A DNA stretch of 64,000 bases from Solicoccozyma terricola (taxonomy: Eukaryota; Basidiomycota; Tremellomycetes; Filobasidiales; Piskurozymaceae). Both the position numbers and the translations under genes were made by a program. The notes under the pieces were generated by a model that saw only the letters and a program-made list of their open reading frames with translations, was not told the DNA's origin and did not search any database. The stretch is from contig BCLD01000006.1 of NCBI GenBank assembly GCA_001600875.1, positions 1,065,842 to 1,129,841 of the forward strand, read 5' to 3'. How positions within the stretch are numbered: position 1 is the stretch's first letter; the number at the start of each line of letters is the position of its first letter. Of this stretch, positions 46,714 through 59,030 are shown in pieces.

Positions 46714-47914
46714 ATGGACTCCCCGCTACTCCCATCCATCGCCCGCCAGCAGTCCAACTCCCGCTTCGACGACGACACTTCCGACCTCCTCGGCGAACTC
46801 GCCATCGACGGCGATGAGTCCGGTGTCGGTCGTTCACAGCAGCATGACAAGCAGAGTCACGCGGTGCTGACAGAGCCGCTCCCTCAGCAGGGTGGATCTG
46901 CCACCCTGGCGAGACCCTCAAGACCTCGCTTCAGTCTGTTCGCGCGACCACCGACCGAGGACGGGCCAGGAGACGAAACGATGATGGCAGCTTCTTATCG
47001 ACCGGCGACGACGGAGCAACAAGATGAAGGCGGCAACGATTCGGATGAAGAGGTGAAGAGGTTGGGGGACGATGAACATGATGAGGAGACTATTCAGCTC
47101 GGTAGGCGCATGGAGAATGATGCGGAGAGGGATGAAAAGTTGAGGGCGACGTTGTTCGAGTTACGGAAGATGAATGAAGTGTTTGAGGGGTTTTTGGGAG
47201 CGTTGGAGGGAGTAAAAGAGCATAACGAGGTCAGTAGATGGTGGGAAAGTGGGTTGTTGGTTGCCAACAGAAACTGCAGTGTTGATAATGGAACCACGTT
47301 CGTGTATAACCCAGCGACTCGCTCAACGAACTTCACAGACCTCCGCTCTCCTGGATCAATACGTATCCCTTCTCGGACAAGCCGAGCACACACAACGACT
47401 GGTATTAAACGAACAGTGGCATGGAATGAGTGATGTGAGAAGTCGTTTATTGTCCTTCCTCCCCTCACACACACACACTGGGCTGAATAAACCCCTTTTC
47501 CTTTTCGCGCTGTCTACCAGGACGTCGCTCACTTTCAAACCATCGCGGAACAACAAACCGCAGCACTGGAAGCTGAACGTCAACGAGTGGCAGCGGAGAT
47601 CCAAGCCAGAGATGCAAGGGAGAGAGAAGCAGCTGAGCGGAGTGAAAGAGCGAAAGGTGGTGGAGAGGGAGTCAGAGGAAGAGGGAGAGGTTTACCTCGA
47701 GGTTCGGGATCGATTAGAGGGGGTAGAGGAAGAGGTAGGTCATGACGGAATTTTTCTTCTTTAACGCCCCCCTCCCCCCCCCCCCCCCCAGGCGCTGACA
47801 CCACGGAATGTCCTCGCAGTGCCGAGTACAACATCTGGTCTCCCAACTCCAGGTCTGAGAAAACCATCTGCAACGACGTCGAGAGGAACGGGCGTTGCTC
47901 GAGGACGGGCGTGA
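46714..47914 (+). CDS. DUO1: DASH/Dam1 complex subunit Duo1
   Basis: Four exons: 46714-47229, 47315-47434, 47521-47734, 47820-47914; 314 aa. The start is GCCATGG. The Duo1 core is ERDEKLRATLFELRKMNEVF, EGFLGALEGVKEHNE, then RLAQRTSQTSALLDQYVSLL and GQAEHTQRLVLNEQW. These are heptad-type helices that assemble the ring-forming Dam1 complex coupling kinetochores to microtubules. The N-terminal ~140 residues are acidic and disordered. The C-terminus becomes Ala/Glu/Arg-rich and ends in RG-repeat sequence (GRGRGLPRGSGSIRGGRGR...GVARGRA), compatible with microtubule or nucleic-acid contact. Exon 4 uses the CAG at 47817-47819 after a CTGAC branch site and a ~20-base poly-C. Using the earlier CAG at the poly-C end would instead lead to a long frame unlike the family. 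Confidence 0.85.
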
Positions 47915-48314
47915 TGGGTATATGGCATCGTGGGTTTTGGGTACGTGTATGATTTGTATAATGATGATAATTTCTCGAGACATGTGGCTATACGTGCGGG
48001 GTACAAAAACAGATGCACCTACAACCTCGATCGGGGGCGGGGGGGCTTACAAGAATCGCGTAACCAACCGCTCTGTTGGATACAAAAAGTACAGCGGTTC
48101 TGACGGGTCAAACACTTTTACATATGTATTTTGCGCTCCAACTTCTTTTTGGTTCGATGTGTGCTGAAACGGAGAGAGAGACAGAATTCATGCCAATTGC
48201 GTTTGATAGAGTCGGTGCATGACGGTCTGTCGGGGGTAAAGCAGTTGGCGAGGTGAGATTTGGGTGGGGCAAAGTGGGAAAGAACGACTGGCGCTCCCTA
48301 TTCCATCAGCACAC
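47915..48314. other. Intergenic between convergent DUO1 and the 48.3-50.1 kb gene
   Basis: 400 bp of 3' flanks without a recognised feature. Confidence 0.5.
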
Positions 48315-50073
48315 TCACATAAAGTCACCCGTCGGCTTGTCGTTGGTTGAATGCGTAGCTTGCCACTCTCTAGGCCGGTACTTTTCCCTTGCCTCCTCAC
48401 CAAGACGCAGTTCATGATCACCATTCGCCCATCGTGACGGCAGATATCCGTATTCCTGCGGGTCGAATACCATCGATCCAGGTTTCGAAGCGACGGCTGA
48501 TGGTGCGATGTGTTTCTTGAGTAGATCGTTTGAACCGAGAGAATCGGTGCGACGAGGTTTCGGTCGATGACCGCCTTGCGCTTCGACAGCGAATGGAGGG
48601 GCTGGTGGATCGGTTGATGGCCTACGTGACGTGGATGAACCGGGAACGGCGTTACTGTTAGAGTGTCGGAATGTCGATGCTGATTCTCGTGGTGGTGGGG
48701 GTGTATCAGGAAAGAGGAGTTGACGAGCGTGCTCTTCCCGATCGACGAGGTAGCCTCTACCTGATGTCATCGACGTCGGTAGATGTCGTGGGTATTCCTT
48801 GTATTGTGAAGCAGATTGGAGGGCGGCGGAGGATTTTGGTGCGTTGGTAGAGTAGGAAGAGGAGAGTAGGTCAGGAGGGTATTGGGTGGAGGAGGAGGAT
48901 AGGACGGGTGGTGGCGGTGACAAAGCAGCTGTTGTTTGAGACTTCGTTGTGGCAGGGATGCCATTCGACGGTGGCTTTGAAGGACCAGGCGACGTAGCTG
49001 CATACCCTGAATCATATTCCGAAGCCGTCTCCTTGCCATCCTCTGAATACGGTCTTCGGTGTCGCTTTTGACCCTCATCGTACCGTTTCGCCACTTCCAC
49101 ATCGATTTGTAACCTCCGTTTCTCCTCTACCAATCTTCTTCTAATCCTCTCCTCTTCATCCGCTCGGTAAGCTGCACCACCTGCACCCGTCCATGCTGCT
49201 GCTGCTCCTACAGCTGAACCACCTTGAGAACCACCTCCATCCGAGATTTGATCAGGATCGACGTCCGCACCGAACGCAGGTCGATGTTGAACTTTTTTCA
49301 ACGATTTTGAACGAACAGTTTCGAATGGATCAAAGTCGCCATCGTGGAGTTTATTCTCCTTGTCGACGTATAGGTTCATTCCTCGACTTGTTAATTCTTC
49401 TTGAGAGGAGGAGGAGGAACCGTTGGATTGACGTCGAGATAACCTCGATCGACGATTCGGTTTCGTTCGTTTTTTAGAATCACCAGATACGTTGGTACCC
49501 TCATACGACAGTCTTGATCCCGCAGATCTCATACTCGCATGTCTATCCACAGAAGTCCTCGCCGCACGCATTTTGTCATCATACGTTGAACGACCGTGAG
49601 CAGTAGCAGCAGCAGCGGTATGAGCTTCCTGAGCTTGACTTGAGAACGCAGGTGCCAATAACCTATCTAACGCGGCTGCATCGTTCGCTGCGCCGTGTTG
49701 TTTACGATATTGACGTGCGGATTGGGAAGTGGAAAGGGGGAGCGCGAATGGGGAATTTGAGGTGGGTGGTTGGACTAGGAGGTGATGGGAGTGAGCGGAT
49801 GGTGCTGGAGAGCCAGAGGTAGAAGTAGCGGTAGCAGCGGGGGTTGAAACAAGGAAAAGAAAAGAGTTGGGTAGCAGGGGTTGGCAAGCTATGATGAGTA
49901 TCACGCTATACACCTCTCCCGACCCTTTCCCACTCACCAGGTCTATAAACTCGATACAATGGCCTCTCCTCATCTCGTACTTGCACCGCTCTCAATCCCG
50001 AAGTGGACTTGAATACCGACTGTTCATCGGCGGTGGAAGAGGAACGTAGGGATGATTTAGAGAGTTTGACCAT
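48315..50073 (-). CDS. Uncharacterised disordered protein
   Basis: Two exons: 50073-49938, then either 49804-48315 (541 aa) or 49888-48315 (569 aa); both acceptors keep frame. The N-terminus is MVKLSKSSLRSSSTADEQ with PLYRVYRPG at the splice. The bulk is Ser/Pro/Ala-rich. It contains a basic patch (KKRTKPNRRSRLSRRQ), a charged helix (RADEEERIRRRLVEEKRRLQ) and a compact C-terminus (FDPQEYGYLPSRWANGDHEL...). No family or catalytic motif was recognised. Codon use and the single clean intron argue that it is a real gene. A cytoskeletal or signalling scaffold is possible but unproven. Confidence 0.65.
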
Positions 50074-50851
50074 GATTGGTAAGGGGGGGAAAAGGGGGGG
50101 GGGGAGGNGTTGGGAGTTGGGTGGGTTTTAGGTTTGTAGCTTGGGTGAGTTGGTTGGTTGGGGTGGTTGTGGTTGTAGTTGTGGTGGAGTTGGCTGGTTG
50201 CTGCGGTGGTGGTGGTTGTGGCTGTGTGGCTGTGGTTGTGGCTGTGGTGGTGGTCGGTCGATCGATCGATACACGTTTGTAGATCCTCCCGTTGAAAGAT
50301 CCAAGTTACTACGTCCTTCCTTGTGGTTTTGATGAATGGTATTAGTACGGAACAGATGGTAATTCTAACGAAAGATGAGTAGACTAAGAAGGTCTTGGGG
50401 AGGCGGGGGGCGCCGGGTCTAAGGGAAGCTGATGTATGTTTGGTCTTGGACTTGTTCTAGACCACGTTTGTCGGTTTTTTCAGTAGAAATGCCCGGGATG
50501 GACGGTTTGACGTGGGTGGGATTGCAGGCGGGAGTTGGGGGATGGGGAGTTGAACTCGTGGCGATGGGGGATGGTGGTGACTGGTGGCTGGCGACGATGG
50601 TGTCCCGATATGACCACTTACTTGCAAAATGCGATGACGAGGGCCAGGAGGGGGGTGGGGGCCGGAAGGGGAAGGAGCGGACATCGGGGACTGAGGGATG
50701 TCCGTGTCCGTGTCCATCCCCGGGGTCGCTCATGTCCGTGCCCGATGACCGTCCCATGCCCGATGTCCGTGAATCGGGTCCCCGGCTTCTCATCGAACAT
50801 GCCCCCCTCGCTGCTGCATACATCCCATACATTCCATACATCCAACCATCC
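50074..50851. promoter_or_regulatory. Divergent promoter interval with ATGTCCG cluster
   Basis: 778 bp between the 48.3-50.1 kb gene (-) and the DUF1399 gene (+). The left part is very G/T-rich (50080-50270) with one N. The right part has four CGGACAT/ATGTCCG copies (50688, 50698, 50732, 50763) within about 85 bp, plus several GTCCGTG half matches. A regulatory role is inferred. Confidence 0.45.
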
Positions 50852-53800
50852 ATGGCCAGCACTACATCCCGTCTCCAACCTGGCTTCCTCGCAGAAGGAG
50901 GTGTCAATCGCGGTCCACCACCTCCTCCTTACGCTACCGTCCTCACCACCCGTTCGTATTCCTCCACCACGACTGCTAGCGCCACCACTCCATCCCTCTC
51001 CACATCCCTCTCTCGCCCTTCTACCAACCAAGATCAGTCTCCCCCGGCTTACCCAGATCCACCCGTACTCGATCCGATAAATCACCTTCCAGAACGATTC
51101 AGGATCGGGGGATACGATGTTACACCCGTCGTCGTAGTTCCTGAACTAATCGATCATTGTAGATTGTTGGGATGTTTTTGGGAATTGAGGAGAAAAGTAT
51201 CAGAATGTGTGGTCCCGAATGAGGGTATTAACAATGACAACAAGTCAGAGTCCCAACCATCAATGCATCTAGATCCGTCGATTAAATGGAATACATTCTG
51301 TATCGCTGCCGAGAAGAGATTCGAAGATTGGGTTAAAGGGCCGTTGAAGGATAGACTTGGTGGATTGAAGAATGATAAGCTTGTAGAGATTGTAGAGTTG
51401 AAGGATGAGGAATTGCCGGGTATAGAGGTTATTATGATTTGGCATTCGTACATGTTGAACCCTAGATGTGAGTGTGGAAGATGGTTGGTGGTGGTTGTGG
51501 GGGGAGGGGGGGGGGAGTCACTCTGGCATGGATGGTTATTCTTATCAATATCCTCGCCCTGATTCGTACCAGGGTATCTGGAAGACACGGTTAGAGAGTT
51601 TCCACAGCTTGATGCACTTGGAGAGTTTCCAATGAAGATGATAGTGAGTCTTGTCATTGGATCTTATTCGGTTCCGTCACACATCCGAGACGCACCACGT
51701 CTACTTACCCCACCACCCACCCCAGTGCCGTCGTATCGACCCCACCACTCTCGAATACACTCGTCCACAAGGAACCCTCCTCCCACCACCTTACCCCGTC
51801 ATTCCCAACTCGACTCGTATCCCGATCACATGTCCATCGTGCTTCACCGTCAACCTCGTATACCTCATATGCGACCCGACTTTACGTGATACCACGATTA
51901 CAACCAAATTCGGATTCGCACAGAAAGAATTCAAACATGGATGTACAACATGTCATCTTGAATTAACGCACGAGTCACTACGTGCTGGGAAATTCGCATT
52001 ACATGTAGCTAAAGTCTTACGAGGGGAAATGGATTGGTTGCCTGGGATCGGAATGAATCCTACAAATGGTCAATTAAGTGATCCGACGGATAAGAAAGAT
52101 CCAGGGACGTTTGTTTCTTTGGCTATTGCCGGGGTGTACTCGGATAATGCCCAGGAAAAGGGCTCATCTAACAAGATTCGTTTTCCTCGCAACAAGCTAG
52201 GCGAGATTAACAACGAAAATGCGAATCTACCCACCCACCAACTAGCGAGACAGATCGGTGACTCATGTTCCTGGTCGATGAATGACATGCAATCAATGCT
52301 CGAAACAGCAGGTAGAAACGGCCTATTCAAAGGCTTCCGAGGTGGTCCTCGAATGATGGCAGTCGATAACATCGGGAGACGTATGAATCGAATGCACACC
52401 GCGTACGCTCATTCGAGCATGGCGAGTCTGGCTCTTGGACCAGCGGCGATGCGACAGGCTACGTTTGTGGCCAAGATGAAGGATCTCGGGTGGTTGGAGC
52501 CAGGGAGATGGGATGGTGGGTCAGGGAAATCGATATTCCTCCTTCAAAGGTCCGCAGCTAGGTATCGTGAGTTGTAGAGAGCATAGGGGCGCGCGAAAGT
52601 CGGGTTGTTTGACGCTTACCCCACCTTCACAGACGCATTCCTCGATATCATGAGCGTTACTCCCGGAGGGTTTTTGGTTCCGAGTGGGTGTGGTAGAACG
52701 CTTGCCGGGCGAAAGAGACTCTGACCTACCCTTGGTAATGACAGCCCTCGACATTGATCTCGCTTGGCATACCCATCAACTCAAGTCTGTGGCATATCGG
52801 TGAGCGGGAAATGGGGAACGAAACAAGCCTTGGGCACTCCACTGATCCCGATTTTTGTCTCGTACCACACAGCGAAGGCACCCTCAAATACATCCGTCGC
52901 TTCGTTGACCACGATGACAAGGTCAGCGAGACTCGTCTTGGCGATTCGTACGACCTTACATCCCGTGCATGGGCCGCACGCTTTGGCGTCCCCTATTCGG
53001 TCTGCGGCTGCCACCAGCACGACCCGTTCATCGGCCTCGGTCCCAGCGTACCAGGCAAACTCAAGTTCTGGAGCAAGGACAAAGAGAGTAAGACGGATAA
53101 GCGAGCGAGGTTGATCGAAGAGATGTTGGCAGGAATGGACAAGGATGAAAAGGACGCGAGTCACCCTTCTGTTCACAATATGGTCTCGGTGGGTGGCGTG
53201 CAGATCTCAACGTGGGCTAAACATACTCATCTGATCCACCCGACAGGTCCTCAACCTCACTGAAACCGATCTCGAGCGCAAGAAACGTCTCAACACCCAG
53301 CTCAAGCGGGACTCCGAAGCGGAGAAATTAGCAGTCAAAGCCGCCAACAGCAAGGACGCTAAAGATAAAGCCAAAGCCAAGCTGGCAAGACGATCGGATC
53401 ACGACGATCCCTTCGTCTACTCCCCGGACATGTATTATGGCGGGTTTGGCGTCGGTGGCGGCCGCTCTGCAATGCCCTACTGGGGTGTTGGGATGGGTGC
53501 TGGAATAGGCATGGGCGTGGGCGTGGGTGGGTACGCGGCGTGGGGTCTCGTCGACGAAGACCCGCATTGTATCAATGGGTTGGGGGCTACCAGAGGTGAG
53601 TGCAGGGCATGTAAGGGATCGACCGTTAACTAATGGTCACCTATCGCCAGGTGCATGCGCTGCTGGTGTTGGGGCAGGAGGCGGTGCTTACTGCGGTGGA
53701 GGTGGTGGTGCCGGATGTGAGTCGGCCTCGAAGGATCGTCCTTGTCAATCGGGCGTCTATTAATTACGACTCATCTCAGGCGCTGGGATACCTAGTTGCA

Positions 53801-54048
53801 CGTCGGCAGCAGGTATGTATATTCTGTCGCTAAAGACCGCCACTCACTAACCATTTTTTCCCACAGGCGCTTGTGGGTCTGTCGGCGTGGGAGGCTGCGC
53901 TGGGGGCGGTGGTGGTGGTGGTGGTGGAGGAGGATGTGGCGGAGGCGGAGGCGGAGGCGGATGTGGTGGTGGGGGTGGTGGGGGTGGTGGGGGTGGTGGT
54001 GGCTGCGGAGGTAAGCCCACTGGATGGTGGAACATCAAACAGTTTTGA
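50852..54048 (+). CDS. DUF1399 glycine-rich domain protein (GRDP-like)
   Basis: Ten exons: 50852-51467, 51573-51643, 51726-52566, 52633-52683, 52745-52799, 52873-53188, 53247-53595, 53651-53716, 53780-53812, 53867-54048; 859 aa. The DUF1399 core is recognisable from WHSYMLNPRWYLED, LVYLICDPTLRDTTITTKFG, CHLELTHESLRAGKFA, and especially LDIDLAWHTHQLKSVAYR (~528-545), the family HxxH-containing block. The last ~120 residues are almost pure Gly with regularly spaced Cys ([16 protein letters not shown]). Plant GRDPs act in osmotic-stress and hormone responses; the fungal role is not known to me. Exon 9 is 33 nt. The stop follows GKPTGWWNIKQF. The start ATG at 50852 was chosen as the first methionine with a good context in the Ser/Pro-rich leader; upstream in-frame ATGs exist. 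Confidence 0.85.
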
Positions 54049-54378
54049 CATGCAACGGCTGGACAGGTGGCGGCAACTAGCAATCTTCCCCATCGACAAG
54101 ATTTTCTCCCCGCGGTGGTTTCTGATCGAGTTGTATGAGTGAACGCGGCAATTTGTAAACAGCCCGAGAATCGGTCGATAATTTCCTTCTTCGTGATTGT
54201 AGACTACATAATGACTTAATATGACGAAGCATCCGACAATTGGCGAAGGGTGATATGGGGCGCGCATTTGTGTCGTTTCTCACCGGAATTCCATATTCCC
54301 AAAATGGACTAACAACGTTCACACATAGAATGGCGGTCTAGCCATATCAGTTTTCACCACTCCGAGGTTTCCCTACGC
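54049..54378. other. Intergenic between convergent DUF1399 gene and THO1
   Basis: 330 bp of 3' flank sequence. No gene, repeat or structured RNA recognised. Confidence 0.5.
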
Positions 54379-55358
54379 TTAGCTTGCAGTCTCTGTCGTG
54401 GCCGTGGCCGCCGCCGTTGAAGCCGGTAGTTCCGTGACTCCAAATCGCTCCGCTCGTTTTCGCTTGCGTTCTTCTTCTTCATGAAGACGTTTCGCTACCT
54501 CGCTGTGGTAAGGGAGATAACGATCAGTGTTTAGTGTATCCTTTGGGGGGACCCAGATCGGGTGCTTTTGAACATACGGATCGACAGTCTTCTCCTCCTC
54601 AACCTTTTGCTCTGCTGTTCCATTCTTTACCGCCACCGTTGCATCCCCCTTAACCTTCTTCTTCGGCTCATCCTTTGCAACCTCACCAAATCGTTCTCTA
54701 CGGCGCTTGAGAGTCTCCTCATCAACAGGAGGGCCAGCTTGGATGGGGACTTTGACTTCTTTTACGGGTTTGACGGTGGGTGTAGGGGTTCCAGAGGCGG
54801 AGGTAGTAGCAGCAGGAGCGACAACGACAGGCTTGGCTGTACTTGAAGCGGACGGCTTGACTGGCTTTTCAGCCTCAATAGCAGGAACCTTGACCTCGGA
54901 TAATGGTGTACCAAACTTGGTTGCTCGAGCTAGACGGCGATTGTATTCCTCTTGTAGGTTGGGAGGGAGGGTGGATAGGGTTGCTGAGATGGAAGGATCG
55001 GGATGGAGGAATGTGGTGGCGGTCGTGGTGGTGGTGGTTGGTGGTATTGCGAGCGGTGAGGTATTCAACGTCACGTTCTGCTGGTCACCTTCCTGAATCG
55101 TTTGCTTCCCGTCCGTGACACCTGAATCGACACCATTGGCCTTTCCACCTGCATCTGCTTCTTCCAACCTCGCTATCAACTCGGCCTTGTTCCCTGTCTT
55201 GACGAGACCGCGCGCTCCGCATTCGTCCTTGAGTTTGGGTACTGTGAGAGAAGAGCTGTGCGCCGGGGGTGGGGGGGGGTGGGTGGGGGATTGGGAAAGG
55301 AGAGGAGTCAGTGGATGGTGTAGAAGTGTACAGAATACTGAACCCACTAGTCAGTCAT
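54379..55358 (-). CDS. THO1: SAP-domain mRNP protein Tho1/SARNP
   Basis: Two exons: 55358-55348 (11 nt) and 55255-54379; 295 aa. The short first exon spliced to CTCTTC gives MTDYSSLTVPKLKDECGARG, placing the SAP domain (VPKLKDECGARGLVKTGNKA, ELIARLEEA) right at the N-terminus, as in Tho1 and SARNP/CIP29. A Pro/Thr/Ala-rich linker follows. The C-terminal half has two RRRERFG/KRAERFG-type motifs (LKRRRERFG and KRKRAERFG), the RNA- and Sub2/UAP56-binding signature of the family. It acts in co-transcriptional mRNP packaging and export. The nearer acceptor before TACCC would break frame; the CAG at 55256-55258 keeps it. The gene shares its 5' interval with FPR4. Confidence 0.88.
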
Positions 55359-55646
55359 GATTTGCTGTGATTTTGCTGTGAGAATGCCAGTGTTGACGTG
55401 AAGTTGCCCTTGGTGATGGAATTGAGCACGTGGCGGACGCGGACATGCACGGACATTGAGGACATTGATGTCCGCGTAAAGATGGCACACGGACATATAA
55501 TTTGCAAATGTCCGTTTTATCACGTGACACATCACCCGCTCCAAGATTTCCAAACATCTAGCTAAAGTTGCTTCGACTAAAGTTTTTTCAGGTTATATCA
55601 CACCAAACCACCCCCAACTCCATCTATATCTTACTACACGATCAAA
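55359..55646. promoter_or_regulatory. Divergent THO1/FPR4 promoter with five CGGACAT-type sites
   Basis: 288 bp between two start codons. CGGACAT occurs at 55440, 55450 and 55490. ATGTCCG occurs at 55468 (as GGACATTGATGTCCG) and at 55508. A CACGTG/TCACGTGAC core lies at ~55519-55527. Five copies in 75 bp is far above chance for a heptamer. The factor is unknown. Confidence 0.6.
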
Positions 55647-57674
55647 ATGGTTGCAATGGCACTCTGGTGAGTCGACGCTGGTATGGTCTGGAACGGCGCC
55701 ATCGCTGACTGCATTCCTTTGACCACATTCGAAGGCATCTTGAGCTCATTCCGGGTAAGTCTAGCTTGGTTTCTCGCTTTCTTTCCCTTCCTGACATGCA
55801 GCATCTCACTTACTCTCCACCTCCTTGGCTCCTCTCTCCCATAGGGCAAGCGGAAAACATCCTCGTTCGTCGCGATTTCCAGATCACGAACGTTGCACTC
55901 GGCGAGGAGATCGCGGATGTCAACTCGAGGTCTGTTATCAAGGTCACTCACTCCCCCATCAACCCGATGTTGTTGGAGAGCGACGATGAGGAGGATTCCG
56001 AGTTTGACGATGATGAGGATGAGGATGAGGATGAAGAGGACGAGGTTGACGAGGAGGTAGAGGAGCCAAAATCCAAGAAGGGTGGAAAGGTCTCTGTTCT
56101 CGAGGGGAAGACCGCCAAGGAGGTGAGTATTTCGCCCGGTCCAACGTCATCTACTCCACCCGCTGATGCGAAACATCGTCCATGATCATCAGATTGAAGA
56201 GGAGGACGAGGAGATGGATGACATCTCCGAGGGCGAATCCGATTTCACCTTTGATGAGCCAGAGGCCACCGCTGTCATCGCCTCGTTGACTCCCGGCAAG
56301 GTGGGTGTGAAGGCCTTCTTTCCGCCACTCTCATTACCGGTTTCGTTGACGGATACAAACGTCTCATTCTAGATCGAGCAAGCCACCACCAACCTCATCT
56401 TCGTTCAAGGTGAAGCCATCTCTTTCGAGGTTACTGGCAAGAAGTGAGTGAACTGAGAGTGGACGGACTAGAGCCAAACACTGATAGGCTGTTTTTTTAC
56501 CCAGCGTTGTCCACTTGATGGGTAACTACATCCTCCAGGAGACCGACTCCCACGATCACGACCACGATCACGACCACGACCACGATGATTACGATGACCT
56601 CGGTGAGTGGTGGCAAGAACTGCCTCTTCCTCCCGACTAGTCACTGACGACATGCTTTGCGCTTCACAGAGTCCGATGATGAGGACTATGACGAGGAGCT
56701 CGACTCTGACGCTGAGATGGGTTCCATCACTTCCTCGCAACTCGAGGATATGGAGAAAATGTTCGGACAGGGCAAGGGAAAGAAATCGTGAGTCTGCTGC
56801 AGGCGTTTGAACGATTTGGGTCGGTGATTCACACGACCATACCAATCTTCCAAACTCGCAGCCGCGTCGAGCTGCTCGACGACGAGCCAAAGAAGACTCC
56901 GGCTTCGAACAAGCGCAAGGCTGAGACTCAGGAGGTCGACTCCCCCGTCTCCGCCGCCAAGGCTGCCATCTCCTCCGCCGCTGCCTCTGCTGCCACCGCA
57001 GTCTCATCCGCTGCTTCCGCTTTGACCGGCGCCGCCAAGGATGCTGAGCCGCTCAACAAAACGCAGAAGAAGAAGCTGGCCAAGAAGTTGAAGTTGGAGA
57101 GTGGAGAGGCCGCCGAAGGCGTCACCAAGACCGTTGAGGCCACCAAGGAGAAGGCCAAGGAGGTCGTCGACAAGGTCACACCGAAGAAGGAGGAGAAGAA
57201 GAGTGCCAAGCAGACTCTCCCATCCGGCCTCATCATCGAGGACACCAAGGTCGGAGATGGACCAGCCGCCAAGCAGGGCAAGCGTCTCGGCATGCGATAC
57301 ATCGGCAAGCTCACCAGCGGCAAGCAGTTTGACGCCAACACCTCCGGTGCTCCGTTCAAGTTTGTTTTGGGCAGGGGTGAGGTCATCAAGGGTGAGTTGG
57401 GAGGGTGTCTATTTAGCCAGAGGCGTTGTTGACACTGACTTGCGGACGCACGACGATCTTAGGCTGGGATCAGGGTATCGCCGGCATGAAGGTCGGTGGT
57501 GAGCGAAGGCTTACTGTGAGTTGGACGTTTTGTTAGTGCGCACCGGTGGCAGAAGCTGACCAGACCGTCAACACGCAGATCCCCGCCGCTCTCGCATACG
57601 GCAAGCAAAAGATTCCAGGAATCCCACCCAACTCGACCTTGATCTTTGAGATCAAGCTGGTTGATGTGAAATAA
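55647..57674 (+). CDS. FPR4: Nucleolar FKBP-type prolyl isomerase (Fpr3/Fpr4)
   Basis: Ten exons: 55647-55666, 55735-55754, 55845-56122, 56193-56300, 56373-56443, 56505-56602, 56670-56787, 56862-57391, 57463-57515, 57579-57674; 463 aa. The N-terminal nucleoplasmin-like domain ([22 protein letters not shown]) is followed by long Asp/Glu tracts. Then come [11 protein letters not shown], a His-Asp repeat, a Lys/Ala-rich linker and a C-terminal FKBP domain ([68 protein letters not shown]). Family members are histone chaperones and proline isomerases acting on H3 tails and rDNA chromatin. The first two exons are only 20 nt each. All introns are short and none carries a long homopolymer. Confidence 0.94.
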
Positions 57675-58169
57675 AAGGCCAAAAAATTTATGTCGCGTGT
57701 ATTCAGTGTCGTACATCAGGTCGAGTAGGATGGGTAGAATTTCATATTACATATCTCTTGCTTGTGGCGGTTCCTATGAATACAAAGAGCGCGGGTGGCG
57801 GGGAGAAATGGCATTTCCTCCATGCAAGCCTTGAGAGTTTGCGGAGGGAGGGTATCATATCCAGACAACGTGGTGTGAGGGGGTGTACAATTGCGCTTGA
57901 CAGGTCAGAGTCACCAGCGGACCATGGGCATCTATGACACTCCAATAATCCATGCAGTACTAAAACACGCCATGGTGGCTTCCCACAGGCAGAACGCACA
58001 AACGGGTATGAAAAACATAGATTGAAACTCCTGCAGCTACTACACTACCCCTCGCATCGTGAGCTCATCATCTCGCCGCGACCGCCGCTACCCAAACATG
58101 GCCGAACCCTCACTCGACCTGGTACTTCTCACGACCAAAGGTGGGCTGCAAGTTGTCTCAAACGTCAGA
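57675..58169. other. Intergenic between convergent FPR4 and aldo-keto reductase
   Basis: 495 bp of 3' flanks. No supported gene or structured RNA. Confidence 0.5.
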
Positions 58170-58988
58170 TCAATCCTCGGCCCCCCCCGAACTATCGACA
58201 CTCACGGCAGGAGCTGGGACGTTGTCAAGGATGTCGTCGATCTTCTTCATAACCTCGGGGGTCAACTTGGGAAGAACATCCAATGCCTTCAAGTTCTCAG
58301 TGATTTGCTCGGGCTTGGAAGCACCGAGGATACATGTGGACACGTTTTCGTTCTTGATGGTCCAGGCGAGAGCGAGGTGGGTCATGGTGCATCCAAGCTC
58401 CTTTTCTGCAAGAGCTGTGAGCTTCTTGACTTGGGCGATCTTGGCCTTGCCCTCCTCGGATCTGGGAAAAAAGAGGGGTGGGGGTGGGGGGGGGGAGAGG
58501 GGTATATCAACACAAGGTATTAAGTGTTTCCAACGCCGCGTACACTCACTCAAGCTTCTTGACGGTCTCGGCGAAGAACTCTTTGTTGGTGGCATAACGC
58601 GAGTCCTTGGGGACACCGTTGTTGTATTTACCAGTGAGCTAGGGGAGGGAGGAGGGAATATTAAGACAATGGTCTACGGCAGAATATAAATTTCCCCGAC
58701 CAAATTCCAAAACTCACCATACCGGAATCAAGGGGAGACCAGATGGTGGAACCCATCTTGTACTTTTTTTGCAATGGTGCGTACTCGCCCTCGAAGCGTT
58801 CTCGACACATGAGAGAGTACTGCGATCGTGGGGCAAGGTAAAGGTGAGTCGACAACACGGACGGACCAAGGGTGTCACTTCAGGGTCATTACTTACATGA
58901 GGCTGTTCACAGATGGGAGCAATGAGGTTGAACTTGGCAGCGACCTCGTGAGCCTCTTGAATCTGCTGAGCTGACCACTGCGCGGGGT

Positions 58989-59030
<42 letters not shown>

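Noticed and set aside
47790..47914. Longer DUO1 C-terminus starting at the CAG directly after the poly-C
   Set aside because: That frame loses the RG-rich ending and leaves the intron without the CTGAC branch site. The acceptor at 47817-47819 fits the local intron pattern better.
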